This document shows, one piece after another, positions 1-6,867 of a stretch of 12,537 nucleotides of DNA; within the stretch, counting starts at the first letter, position 1, and the number at the start of each line of letters is the position of its first letter. The stretch comes from Pseudomonadota bacterium. GTDB lineage: Bacteria; Pseudomonadota; Gammaproteobacteria; Steroidobacterales; Woeseiaceae. A program made the translations under genes and the position numbers. Under the pieces are notes generated by a model. The model was not told where the DNA came from. It worked only from the letters and a program-made list of their open reading frames with translations, and did not search any database. The stretch covers positions 1 through 12,537 of the forward strand of contig JADFGH010000017.1 of NCBI GenBank assembly GCA_022567775.1, in the 5' to 3' direction.

Positions 1-231
1 GTCGTCGAAGCGTTTACCGATCTCCCGATTGAACAAGCCGTGGCGGCCCTGAGTCTTGCGTTGCGAGACGAGGATCCAGCCGTGCGAATGCATGCAGTCG
101 ATGCGCTTGAGGAGATCGGTGGCGAAATTGCGTTCCAGACACTAATGCAAGCACGAGTGGACGACGACCCGGATGTGGCTGAAGCTGTCAGCGAGTCATT
201 GTCGTTATTGGGCGGGCAGCATCCGGATTAG
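1..231 (+). CDS. HEAT-repeat protein, C-terminal fragment (5' end outside window)
   Basis: The frame is open from the first base and stops at TAG 229-231, giving the last 76 residues of a larger protein. The residues form amphipathic helix pairs of HEAT/PBS-lyase type: a helix containing LALRDEDPAVRMHAVDAL, then a second unit containing ARVDDDPDVAEAVSESL. The D-x-DP-x-VR / DP-DVAEA spacing is typical of bacterial HEAT repeats, which act as protein-interaction scaffolds. No catalytic motif is visible, and the partner and function cannot be told from this fragment. A GTG at 40 could be read as a start, but the repeat pattern already begins before it, so it is probably internal. Its last 44 bases overlap the 3' end of the minus-strand universal stress gene. 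Confidence 0.75.
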   Translation, partial: VVEAFTDLPIEQAVAALSLALRDEDPAVRMHAVDALEEIGGEIAFQTLMQARVDDDPDVAEAVSESLSLLGGQHPD

Positions 232-1174
232 TCATGCCGACGGGAGTCTGGAACCAGTCGGGCGTTACGATGAGCAGGTCGCACGGCAGGTACTCGAGTG
301 TTCGCTCTGCCGTGGCGCCAATAAACAGCCGTTTCCAGCGATTTCTCGAGACAGCGCCCATTACCACGACATCGGCTTCGACACTCTTTGAGAACTCCGG
401 CAACTCCTCATGCGTTACCCCCGCAACGAGGTGTGATCTCTCGGCGTCAATGCCGTGGAAATTTACGACTTCGTTGAAGCGTTTCTCGTGCTGCTCATGC
501 ATTTGTTTCTCGATTTCATCGAACGGCAACGATACTGGAATGTATGCGTTCGCAGTGGCGGTCGCAACGGCGATACGTGGATCGTAGGAGTGAAATGCGC
601 GAACTTCTGCGTTGGTCGCATCGGCGAGCGCTTTAGTGATGACCAGGATCTCATCGTCCAGTGCTGCCGGTTTGTCGTGTTCATGTAAAGGATCGATGGC
701 GGCAACAAATGTCGGCTTATCCGAAATATCCTGCGGTTTGACCAGCCACAGCGGTACCGGGCAGATCCGAATCAGGTTCCAGTCGGTGTTGGTCAGCAAC
801 GCGCGCGAGACGGCGGAATGATGGTGCGTATCCTTGAATACGATATCGGCGTCGCAGGCGATTGCATGTCGGACAATGCCTTCGTACAGCGGATGATCCC
901 AGGTTGACGTCGTATTGACGACGAGGCCGGATTCGCGGAGCGGCTCGGCTAACAACTCGAGACGCCGCTTGAGGCCACCGAGGATATCCTCCTGGGCATT
1001 CTCAAGTGACGGGTAATTACCCAGGCGGCCATCGCTGAGATATTCGTTGTAATAGCAGATCAGTAACTCGAGTTCTGCGTCCAAATGCTTTGCGAGCCAG
1101 GCACCGCGCTTCATCGCGGGTTGCTCCACTACGTCCAGGTCAATGACACACAGTATCTTCGAGATTTCCTGCAT
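188..1174 (-). CDS. Universal stress protein, tandem Usp domains (UspE-like), second gene of pair
   Basis: A protein of about 328 residues with two consecutive UspA-fold domains (about 1-150 and 155-300). Each opens with a beta strand of the type ILCVIDLD or TFVAAIDP. The second ends with VVVMGAVSRNRWKRLF followed by IGATAERTL and CDLLIVTPDW, the nucleotide-loop region of the family. The canonical ATP motif G-x2-G-x9-G(S/T) is altered: the second Gly is Ser (GAVS), so ATP binding is uncertain. The role is probably cytosolic stress adaptation, as for E. coli UspE. I chose the ATG at 1174 because AAGGAA lies about 8 nt upstream and the start aligns with the paralogue; an in-frame ATG at 1210 would overlap the upstream gene. 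Only 13 bp separate it from that gene's stop codon, so the two are cotranscribed. By eye roughly two thirds of residues match the paralogue. Confidence 0.9.
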   Translation of the reverse strand: MQEISKILCVIDLDVVEQPAMKRGAWLAKHLDAELELLICYYNEYLSDGRLGNYPSLENAQEDILGGLKRRLELLAEPLRESGLVVNTTSTWDHPLYEGIVRHAIACDADIVFKDTHHHSAVSRALLTNTDWNLIRICPVPLWLVKPQDISDKPTFVAAIDPLHEHDKPAALDDEILVITKALADATNAEVRAFHSYDPRIAVATATANAYIPVSLPFDEIEKQMHEQHEKRFNEVVNFHGIDAERSHLVAGVTHEELPEFSKSVEADVVVMGAVSRNRWKRLFIGATAERTLEYLPCDLLIVTPDWFQTPVGMTNPDAARPITTMTR

Positions 1175-1187
1175 TGCTTTTCCTTGT

Positions 1188-2150
1188 CTATGCTGTGCGG
1201 TCTTCAGCAATTTCTGACGGCATGCGGAACCAGTCCGGTTTGACGATCAGGAGATTGCAGGGCAGATGTTCAAGGGTTCGTTCTGCCGTGGCACCGATGA
1301 ACAGCCGCTTCCAGCGATTCCTGGATATGGCACCCATGACCACGACGGCGGCATCTATATTACCGCAAAACTCTGGCAATTCTTCGTGGGTCAGCCCTGC
1401 GACAAGGTGTGCATTGGCGGAATCGATATTGTGCTTTTCGATAACTTCAGCAAACCGCTTTTTATGGTCTGCAATGACCTGCTGTTCAAGTTCTTCAAAC
1501 GGTATTGACACCGGGATGTAGGCGTTCGCGGTCGCGCTGGCAATGGCCATACGAGGATCATAGGAATGGAACGCCCGCACCTCGGCGCCGGTGGCGTCTG
1601 CCAGCGTCTTGCAGAGATCCAGAATTTCATCGTCCAGCGCAGCCGGCTTGTCATTTTCGTGCATTGGATCAATTGCGGCGACAAAGACCGGATTTGCCGG
1701 AACGTCGCGTGGCTTCACCAGCCAAAGTGGCGCGGCGCACGATCGAATCAGGTTCCAGTCTGTGTTCGTCAGGAGCGCGCGCGAGATTGCCGAATGGTGG
1801 TGGGTGTCCTTCAGCACAACATCGGCGCCGACAGCCGCCGCATGCCGGACGATCCCTTCGTAAAGGGGGTGATCCCACACCGCAGTCGTCTTCACGACGA
1901 GGCCTGAATTGCGCAGCGGTTCCGCCAGTGTTTCCAGGCGCTTCTCGTGGCCGCTGATAATCTCTTTGCGCGCCTTTTCGAGGGACGGTGAATCGAACAG
2001 GCGTTCGCCGCTCAGATATTCGTTGTAGTAACAGATGAAGAGTTCAATCTCTGCACCTGTCTTCCCGGCAAGCCACGCAGCACGCTGCATGGCCGGTTGT
2101 GCGGTCGTCGTCGGATCGATGACGCACATGATCTGGCTGATATTTTGCAT
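1188..2150 (-). CDS. Universal stress protein, tandem Usp domains (UspE-like), first gene of pair
   Basis: A 320-residue protein with two Usp domains. It is collinear with the downstream paralogue from QNISQIMCVID through KPDWFR. Shared blocks include FICYYNEYLS, WDHPLYEGIVRHA, KDTHHHSA, TNTDWNLIR, HDKPAALDDEIL-like, RAFHSYDPR, TANAYIPVS and HEELPEF. The second domain carries GAISRNRWKRLF then IGATAERTL, with Ser in place of the second Gly of the ATP motif. There are no membrane segments or signal peptide. The start ATG at 2150 has an AAGG/AGGA-rich ribosome site just upstream. It is first in a two-gene operon, with promoter elements expected in the palindrome-rich 2151-2467 region. A tandem duplication is the simplest origin of the pair. 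The stress that induces it cannot be read from sequence. Confidence 0.9.
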   Translation of the reverse strand: MQNISQIMCVIDPTTTAQPAMQRAAWLAGKTGAEIELFICYYNEYLSGERLFDSPSLEKARKEIISGHEKRLETLAEPLRNSGLVVKTTAVWDHPLYEGIVRHAAAVGADVVLKDTHHHSAISRALLTNTDWNLIRSCAAPLWLVKPRDVPANPVFVAAIDPMHENDKPAALDDEILDLCKTLADATGAEVRAFHSYDPRMAIASATANAYIPVSIPFEELEQQVIADHKKRFAEVIEKHNIDSANAHLVAGLTHEELPEFCGNIDAAVVVMGAISRNRWKRLFIGATAERTLEHLPCNLLIVKPDWFRMPSEIAEDRTA

Positions 2151-2197
2151 GGTCCTACCTTCTCGGAATGGCGGATTATCGCCTTCAGGATGTCAGG

Positions 2198-2213
2198 TTG
2201 AGACTAGTCCCAA
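2198..2213. promoter_or_regulatory. 16-bp near-palindrome upstream of usp operon (possible operator)
   Basis: TTGAGACTAGTCCCAA is an inverted repeat with 8-bp half-sites and one mismatched pair around the perfect core GACTAGTC. It lies 48-63 bp upstream of the ATG of the first usp gene. Its length and spacing do not match an FNR/ANR box (TTGAT-N4-ATCAA), despite the TTG...CAA ends. The binding protein is unknown. Confidence 0.4.
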
Positions 2214-2417
2214 GCCGGGACCGCGCCTATAAGGCCTGTTGCCTAGCGCGTCTCGGAATTTACGTATTATTTTCAGCAATCTATCGAAAAACGTTATTTT
2301 CAACAGCTTGTATATTCCCTTCAGAACCATGGTTGTTATTGGCCGCAATAGGTGCATTTACTGATTCTTGTAGGATCTGGAGTACTATTAAATGAGCCAT
2401 GGCCGGTTAGCGGCGTC

Positions 2418-2446
2418 GCAGGGTTGCGCGCGCTGGCAACCGCTGC
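2418..2446 (+). promoter_or_regulatory. 5' leader hairpin before dksA-like gene
   Basis: GCAGGGTTGC (2418-2427) pairs with 2436-2446 (GCAACC, one bulged G, CTGC) around an 8-nt GC-rich loop. The stem ends 4 nt before the ribosome-binding site at 2451-2458. It could modulate translation or stabilise mRNA. It has no T-tract, so an intrinsic terminator is unlikely. Confidence 0.4.
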
Positions 2447-2450
2447 TGCG

Positions 2451-2458
2451 AAAGGAGG
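2451..2458 (+). promoter_or_regulatory. Strong ribosome-binding site of dksA-like gene
   Basis: AAAGGAGG is a near-perfect Shine-Dalgarno sequence, 9 nt before the ATG at 2468. It fixes that start against other open frames in the leader. Confidence 0.8.
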
Positions 2459-2467
2459 CACTCAACA

Positions 2468-2818
2468 ATGGACGAAAACTGGCCCGAGGGGCTCCGCGAT
2501 CGCCTGGAAAACAAGAAATCAGAGTTAAGCGCCCGGCTCGAGCGTATCACTGCAAATCTGCGCCGCGGCCTGGAGACCGATTCCAAGGAGCGAGCGGTAC
2601 AGCTCGAGGACAGCGAGGTAGTCGATGCGCTCGGCAATGAAGCGCGCGCAGAGCTGGTGAAAGTTTCCCAGGCAATACGCAGTATGGACGCTGGAAAATA
2701 TGGTCTGTGCTCGACTTGTGGCTCGGCTATCGGTGCAAAACGGATCGAGGCTTATCCGTATGCCGGCGAGTGTATCGAATGCGCAACGATGGGGGAGGAA
2801 ATCCGGGCACGGAACTGA
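2468..2818 (+). CDS. DksA/TraR-family C4 zinc-finger protein
   Basis: A 116-residue protein. Residues 1-75 form a charged helical coiled-coil region (RLENKKSELSARLERITANL ... ARAELVKVSQAIRSMDAGKYG). The C-terminal zinc finger is C-S-T-C-x17-C-I-E-C (C79, C82, C100, C103). Family members bind RNA polymerase through the secondary channel and alter promoter kinetics, often with ppGpp. The loop at the coiled-coil tip reads DSEVVDALGNEA, whereas E. coli DksA has a D-x-x-D-x-A tip. The first Asp is Glu and the Ala is Leu, so its effect on polymerase may differ from housekeeping DksA. At 116 residues it is shorter than E. coli DksA (about 150) and longer than TraR (about 73). It has a strong ribosome site and abuts the response-regulator gene tail to tail with no spacer. 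The family call is firm; the role is inferred. Confidence 0.88.
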   Translation: MDENWPEGLRDRLENKKSELSARLERITANLRRGLETDSKERAVQLEDSEVVDALGNEARAELVKVSQAIRSMDAGKYGLCSTCGSAIGAKRIEAYPYAGECIECATMGEEIRARN

Positions 2819-3430
2819 TCAGATTGCCAGGTGCATACGGACCAGGTCGGCCAGTGATCTTGCCTCCATTTTTTCCATGACCCGGGCGCGATGGATCTCC
2901 ACTGTGCGTTGGCTGACGCCGAGTTCATAGGCAATGACTTTGTTGGGTTTTCCGGTGACGACCAGGTCCATCACTTCGCACTCGCGTTTGGTCAGCTTTT
3001 CAACCCGATTCGAAACCTCCGCTTTTCGATCGCGAGCCGAGCGCCTTTCCTGGTCGGTCTTGAGTGCCTCGGATATCTGATCCAGCAATTCCTGGTCCCG
3101 AAACGGCTTCTGAATGAAATCAACCGCGCCCTTTTGCATAGCTTCGACGGCCATTGGCACATCACCATGACCGGTGATGAATATGATCGGCAGGGTGCTG
3201 CCGAGCTCGTTGAGTTTTTCCTGCAGCTCCAGTCCACCCAATCCGGGCATGCGGATGTCGAGCACCAGGCAACCGGCCCTGTCGTTGCTATGGCTGGCGA
3301 GGAATTCGTCCGCCGAATGAAATATTTCGTAATCAAGGCCAACCGACCGCATCAGGAGTTCCATGGCGTGGCGGATCGCCTGATCGTCGTCAACGATGTA
3401 TACAGTAGAATTCTGACTGGGTCTCTGTAT
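2819..3430 (-). CDS. FixJ/NarL-type response regulator, start codon unresolved
   Basis: A receiver domain is followed by a LuxR-type helix-turn-helix. The first in-frame ATG is at 3364 (giving MELLMRSVGL), and from there 181 residues follow. Asp36 in CLVLDIRMPG is the phosphoacceptor, Thr64 lies in FITGHGD, Lys86 in FIQKPF, and the HTH spans about 123-179 (LTKRECEVMDL ... VSQRTVEIHRARV). That ATG would remove beta strand 1 and the acidic pocket. The same frame continues upstream to 3430 and encodes STVYIVDDDQAIRHA, the classic FixJ N-terminus, before a TGA at 3431-3433. No ATG, GTG, TTG or CTG occurs in this added stretch. The coordinates given are the open frame, so the 3430 end is a bound and not a start. 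A +1-frame GTG at 3434 with GAGGA 11 nt upstream suggests an original start lost by a 1-nt indel. No partner histidine kinase is in the window. Confidence 0.75.
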   Translation of the reverse strand: MQRPSQNSTVYIVDDDQAIRHAMELLMRSVGLDYEIFHSADEFLASHSNDRAGCLVLDIRMPGLGGLELQEKLNELGSTLPIIFITGHGDVPMAVEAMQKGAVDFIQKPFRDQELLDQISEALKTDQERRSARDRKAEVSNRVEKLTKRECEVMDLVVTGKPNKVIAYELGVSQRTVEIHRARVMEKMEARSLADLVRMHLAI

Positions 3431-3470
3431 TCACTGTTCAGGGGGTCCTCACGAGTCCTGGATCGCCCTG

Positions 3471-3499
3471 TTTACCACGTCTGGAGGAATACGTGTAGT
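3471..3499 (+). promoter_or_regulatory. Weak sigma-70-like promoter candidate for antiporter
   Basis: TTTACC (3471-3476), a 17-bp spacer and TGTAGT (3494-3499) match the consensus at about 4/6 positions each. It lies about 50 bp upstream of the antiporter ATG, in the gap divergent from the response regulator. This is a weak call on consensus alone. Confidence 0.25.
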
Positions 3500-3547
3500 C
3501 GCTTTCGCGCCAAATGACGTCCCGGCAATGATCGCAGGCAAAATGAA

Positions 3548-4834
3548 ATGCATCCGCTAGCACACCTTGCGGTGATCTGGACCGCCGTTTTTGTCGCGGT
3601 CATCGCGGCAAAAAAGACCCGGCTCACACCGGTCCTCTTCTTCCTGTTCATGGGTTTTCTGCTCGTCAATGCTGGCATATTGCCTGTTGAGAGCGACCTT
3701 TTTATTCGGGAATTTGCGGAGCTGGGCATTATTTTTATCATGTTCTCGCTTGGTTTCGATGAATCGACCGAAAACTTCCTGGCCAGCATGAAAAAAAGCT
3801 GGGGCATCGCGTTTTTCGGTGCGATCGGTCCGTTCGCGATTACCTACGTCATAACGGATTACCTGTGGAATGATTCCTCTGTATCCCTGATGTGTGCACT
3901 GGCAATGACCGCAACCGCGGTATCGCTGACCATGGTGTCCTTACGCAGCGAGGGCCTGCAAAATTCCGTCGTCGCGACCAGGGTCATGACATCGGCGGTT
4001 ATTGACGATATCGGTGCGCTCGTCGCAGTCGCCATTCTCGTACCGCTTGCTACCGGTGCGGAAGAATTCAGTGCCGGCACCATAATGACAACGGCGGGCA
4101 AGGCGGTATTGTTCTTCGTCATCGTAACCATCCTCGGCGGCTGGATATTTCCGCATCGTTTACGCGGCTGGGTGCAAAGAGTGCCGTTCATCGGCCGCTA
4201 CGGCGTTATGCATCTGCTCACCTTCGACGAAGGGCGACATGCGACTCTGGCCGTTTTGTTGCTGGCGCTGGTGGTGGGACTGATGGCGAGTTATTTCGGT
4301 TTCCACACGGCAGTCGGCGCGTACATGGCCGGTTTAATCGTCAAGGAGGAGTACTTTCAAATCAGCGATGAAAGCCGGATCGTACGCAAGACACCGCACA
4401 CGAAAAACGTTTACGCAGAAACGAAAAAAATCATCGATAAAGCCGCCTTTTCCTGGATTGGACCGGTTTTCTTCGTTGATCTCGGGGCGAAGATCATTTT
4501 CGATGCCAGCCTGTTGATGGCCGTTTTGCCGTACGCAACAGTGCTGTTCCTCGGCTTGATGATCGTGCAGGTCGGTTCCGCCGGGCTCGCGGCCCGCTAC
4601 ACGGGGGGTATGAATTTTCACCAGAGCCTGATGATCGGGTTCGGCATGCTCGGCAGGGCGGAGCTTGCGTTTGTCGTGATGGATATCGCCTATGTACAGA
4701 ACCGGATCCTGACCGATGAGGCGTTTTTAACCCTGATGATTACGGCATTCTTACTGAATATAGCCGTGCCGCTCACGATCAGGTGGTGGCGGCCGTATTA
4801 CGACGCCGCGCAAGATTTAGTCCAGCCGCTTTGA
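3548..4834 (+). CDS. CPA2-family cation/proton antiporter (Kef/NapA type), no RCK domain
   Basis: A 428-residue, highly hydrophobic membrane protein with about 11-13 transmembrane helices, covering the Na+/H+ exchanger domain and nothing after it. Helix 1 begins near AVIWTAVFVAVIAA. The discontinuous helix-4 segment is MTATAVSLTMVSL (about 120-132). The ion-binding motif is VIDDIGALVAV with adjacent Asp153-Asp154. A DD pair of this type is found in electrogenic CPA2 exchangers such as NapA, while KefB/C have QD, so Na+(or K+)/H+ exchange at the inner membrane is likely. The TrkA-N/RCK domain of Kef channels is missing, and the C-terminus ends just after the last helix. ATG 3548 is the only usable start after the in-frame TGA at 3515, but its ribosome site (AGG) is weak. 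The last 18 bp overlap the convergent permease gene. Confidence 0.88.
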   Translation: MHPLAHLAVIWTAVFVAVIAAKKTRLTPVLFFLFMGFLLVNAGILPVESDLFIREFAELGIIFIMFSLGFDESTENFLASMKKSWGIAFFGAIGPFAITYVITDYLWNDSSVSLMCALAMTATAVSLTMVSLRSEGLQNSVVATRVMTSAVIDDIGALVAVAILVPLATGAEEFSAGTIMTTAGKAVLFFVIVTILGGWIFPHRLRGWVQRVPFIGRYGVMHLLTFDEGRHATLAVLLLALVVGLMASYFGFHTAVGAYMAGLIVKEEYFQISDESRIVRKTPHTKNVYAETKKIIDKAAFSWIGPVFFVDLGAKIIFDASLLMAVLPYATVLFLGLMIVQVGSAGLAARYTGGMNFHQSLMIGFGMLGRAELAFVVMDIAYVQNRILTDEAFLTLMITAFLLNIAVPLTIRWWRPYYDAAQDLVQPL

Positions 4835-5917
4835 AAAGCGAATCGTCGCAGCAGTCATCGCCACCAGCGCGAATACGCCCAGGGCAAGCAATTCCTGAGA
4901 CATATCGCCAAGCGGCGTATCCCGCAACATGATGCCGCGCGTTATGCGAATAAAATGGGTCGTAGGCAGAATCTCACCGAGGTATTGCACGACTCTTGGC
5001 ATACCTTCGAAGGGGAACACAAAGCCGCTTATAAGAATCGAAGGCAGCAGGATGAAAAATGTGATCTGAATCGCCTGAAACTGTGTCTTGACGATGGTAG
5101 AAATGAACAGGCCAAGCGCCAGGTTCGCGGCAATGAAGACCGATGCTGCCAGGTAAAGGTCCAGAATGCTGCCGAGGATTGGCACATTGAAGAGAAAACG
5201 CCCGACAGCAATGATCAACGCCAGTTGCACGATGCCGATCATGATGTACGGAACAACCTTGCCAATCATGAGTTCGGTGGTACTGACCGGGGTGTTGATC
5301 AGCAATTCGAGATTGCCGTGTTCGCGTTCCCGGACCACCGCGACAGCCGTGAACAGCATCATGGTCAGTGTCAGAATGATGCCGATCAGGCCGGGCATGA
5401 TGAACACGACGGATCGCCTTTCCGGGTTGAAATAGGGCCGCACCTCGAATGTACCGGCCCGCGCTGGCGGTGCAATGGTTGAATCGAATTTGAGTGGCAT
5501 GTTTCTGAGCTGATTGGCCACACCGATGACGGTCGGGTCGACAGCATCGACCATCAGGTGAGCCGCCGCCCGCCGGTCGTCGATAACCCGCCTGTCGAAG
5601 TCCGGCGGAATATATATTCCGATCGAAATCTTGCCGGCTTCAAGGAGCGCCTCTATTTCCTGCGGCGTGTCGACGACATAGCGCAAATCCAGCACCTGGG
5701 TCTGGCCGAGTTCACTAATGAACTGCCGCGACAGATGGCTGTTTGCCTGGTTGGCGACGGCCGATACCAGGTTTCTGACATCGGTATTGATTGCATAGCC
5801 AAAGAGAAGCATCTGCATGACAGGAATACCGACGATCATTGCAAACGTGAGCCGGTCGCGTTTCAGTTGCAGAAATTCCTTGCGCATTACGGCGAGCAGT
5901 CGCGGGGCGAACTTCAC
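4817..5917 (-). CDS. ABC-2 type exporter permease (YbhR/DrrB-like)
   Basis: A 366-residue inner-membrane permease. It has an N-terminal cytoplasmic stretch (RKEFLQLKRDRLTF), helix 1 at about 23-43, and a large extracytoplasmic domain (about 45-170) rich in polar residues (VSAVANQANSHLSRQF, ... GISIGIYIPPDFDRRV-like). Five C-terminal helices follow, starting at IMPGLIGIILTLTMMLF and continuing through the family signature REREHGNLELL. This architecture is that of drug/lipid-exporting ABC-2 permeases. The start is GTG 5917, overlapping the ATPase stop as GTGA, so translation is coupled. It is the last gene of the exporter operon. Only one permease is encoded, so a homodimer with the single ATPase gene product is expected. 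E. coli ybhFSR has two permeases. Substrate unknown. Confidence 0.9.
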   Translation of the reverse strand: MKFAPRLLAVMRKEFLQLKRDRLTFAMIVGIPVMQMLLFGYAINTDVRNLVSAVANQANSHLSRQFISELGQTQVLDLRYVVDTPQEIEALLEAGKISIGIYIPPDFDRRVIDDRRAAAHLMVDAVDPTVIGVANQLRNMPLKFDSTIAPPARAGTFEVRPYFNPERRSVVFIMPGLIGIILTLTMMLFTAVAVVREREHGNLELLINTPVSTTELMIGKVVPYIMIGIVQLALIIAVGRFLFNVPILGSILDLYLAASVFIAANLALGLFISTIVKTQFQAIQITFFILLPSILISGFVFPFEGMPRVVQYLGEILPTTHFIRITRGIMLRDTPLGDMSQELLALGVFALVAMTAATIRFSKRLD

Positions 5918-6867
5918 GCTGCTTTCCCGACGCTGCTGTCTTCCATGGTGGCGGCAACAAACACATCTTCCAGTGACGCGGAGACGATTTCGGTACTGGC
6001 TTCCAGGTTCATGGCCACCAGCACCCGATCTACGAGGGACAGCGGATCACTGTTCGTATCGGGGATCAGTACCCTCAGGCGCATACCGAGCTGGGTGATG
6101 CTTGCCACTTCAGGTAGTTTGTCGAGTTCTCTCTGGACCGCCTGCGGATCCTTCGCCAGCACCTCAATAATCGACATCCCGGTTGCTGCCTGCAGTTCGG
6201 CGGGTGAACCGTCCGCAACCTTGCGTCCGTGATCGAGAATCGCGAGCCGGTGGCAGCGCTCGGCTTCGTCCATATAGTGTGTTGAGATCAGGATCGTGGT
6301 TCCGGCGTCCGCCAGCGCAAACAGCTTAGCCCAGAAATCACGCCGGCTTTTCGGATCAACCGCACTGGTCGGCTCATCGAGTAACAGGAGTTGCGGCTTG
6401 TTCAGCACGGCGCAGGCGAGCGCCAGTCTTTGCCTTTGTCCTCCACTCATGGTGCCGGCGAATTGCGTTCGCTGGCCTGCCAGATCATATTGCTCGATGA
6501 GTTCCTCAATCCTCGCATTTCGGCTGTGCCGGGGGTATGAATAAATATCAGCGATGAACTCAAGGTTTTCCTGAACCGTCAGATCACCATAAAGTGAAAA
6601 CCTCTGCGTCATATAACCGATGTTTGGTTTAAGGGCGTTGGCATTTTCCGGAACCTCAAGGCCAAGTACAGTCGCGCTGCCTTCTGATGGCGTAAGGAGT
6701 CCACAGAGCATACGGATAGCGGTTGTTTTGCCGGAGCCATTTGGCCCTAGAAAGCCGTAAATGATCGAGCGCGGCACGTCGAGATCGAGATGGTCGACAG
6801 CAGTGAGATTTCCGAATCGTTTGGTCAGGCCACGCGCCTTGATGACGAGTTCTGCGTTGCTGTTCAT
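5914..6867 (-). CDS. ABC exporter ATPase (YbhF/DrrA-like half-size)
   Basis: A 317-residue nucleotide-binding subunit with every catalytic motif intact. These are Walker A GPNGSGKTT (41-49), the Q-loop at Gln88 (YMTQRFSLY), signature MSGGQRQR (140-147), Walker B LLLLDEP (160-166, catalytic Glu165), a D-loop, and the H-loop His197 (STHYMDEA). The roughly 90-residue C-terminal extension (about 225-317) matches the regulatory extension common in ABC-2 partners and ends with SLEDVFVAAT, the usual tail motif of this group. It powers export through the downstream permease. Starts and stops overlap both neighbours by 4 bp. It is half the size of the fused E. coli YbhF, which carries two nucleotide-binding domains. 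Confidence 0.93.
   Translation of the reverse strand: MNSNAELVIKARGLTKRFGNLTAVDHLDLDVPRSIIYGFLGPNGSGKTTAIRMLCGLLTPSEGSATVLGLEVPENANALKPNIGYMTQRFSLYGDLTVQENLEFIADIYSYPRHSRNARIEELIEQYDLAGQRTQFAGTMSGGQRQRLALACAVLNKPQLLLLDEPTSAVDPKSRRDFWAKLFALADAGTTILISTHYMDEAERCHRLAILDHGRKVADGSPAELQAATGMSIIEVLAKDPQAVQRELDKLPEVASITQLGMRLRVLIPDTNSDPLSLVDRVLVAMNLEASTEIVSASLEDVFVAATMEDSSVGKAA

Larger units (their letters stand above)
2151..2467. promoter_or_regulatory. Divergent intergenic region between usp operon and dksA-like gene
   Basis: This 317-bp gap has no credible gene. It must hold promoters for both the minus-strand usp pair and the plus-strand dksA-like gene. Its middle (about 2255-2395) is clearly more AT-rich than the flanks. 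It contains a 16-bp near-palindrome at 2198-2213, a 10-bp perfect palindrome AACCATGGTT at 2325-2334, a 12-bp direct repeat TTATTTTCAgCA / TTATTTTCAaCA at 2267-2278 and 2294-2305 (27-bp period), and a hairpin at 2418-2446. I found no convincing -35/-10 pair. TACTAT at 2383-2388 is a possible plus-strand -10, with only a weak -35 (TTTACT, 2358-2363, 19-bp spacer). Confidence 0.55.

Noticed and set aside
1175..1210. ATG 1210 as start of the second usp gene
   Set aside because: It would overlap the upstream gene's end and add 12 residues absent from the paralogue. ATG 1174 has a ribosome site at correct spacing.
1505..1957. 150-codon plus-strand frame inside the first usp gene, and similar long frames opposite other genes
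   Set aside because: The products are Arg/Pro/Ser-rich with no family resemblance, and they lie antisense to clearly conserved proteins. They are shadows of codon bias.
2198..2213. FNR/ANR box upstream of usp operon
   Set aside because: The palindrome is 16 bp with a GACTAGTC core. It lacks TTGAT-N4-ATCAA.
2339..2356. Sigma-54-like TGGC...GTGCA upstream of dksA-like gene
   Set aside because: The GG to GC spacing is 11 bp where a sigma-54 promoter needs 10, and flanking bases do not match.
3481..3498. Strong Shine-Dalgarno GGAGGA followed by GTG-TAG, a possible start-stop minimal ORF before the antiporter
   Set aside because: It falls inside the only promoter candidate for the antiporter and may not be transcribed. 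A one-codon ORF is likely chance.
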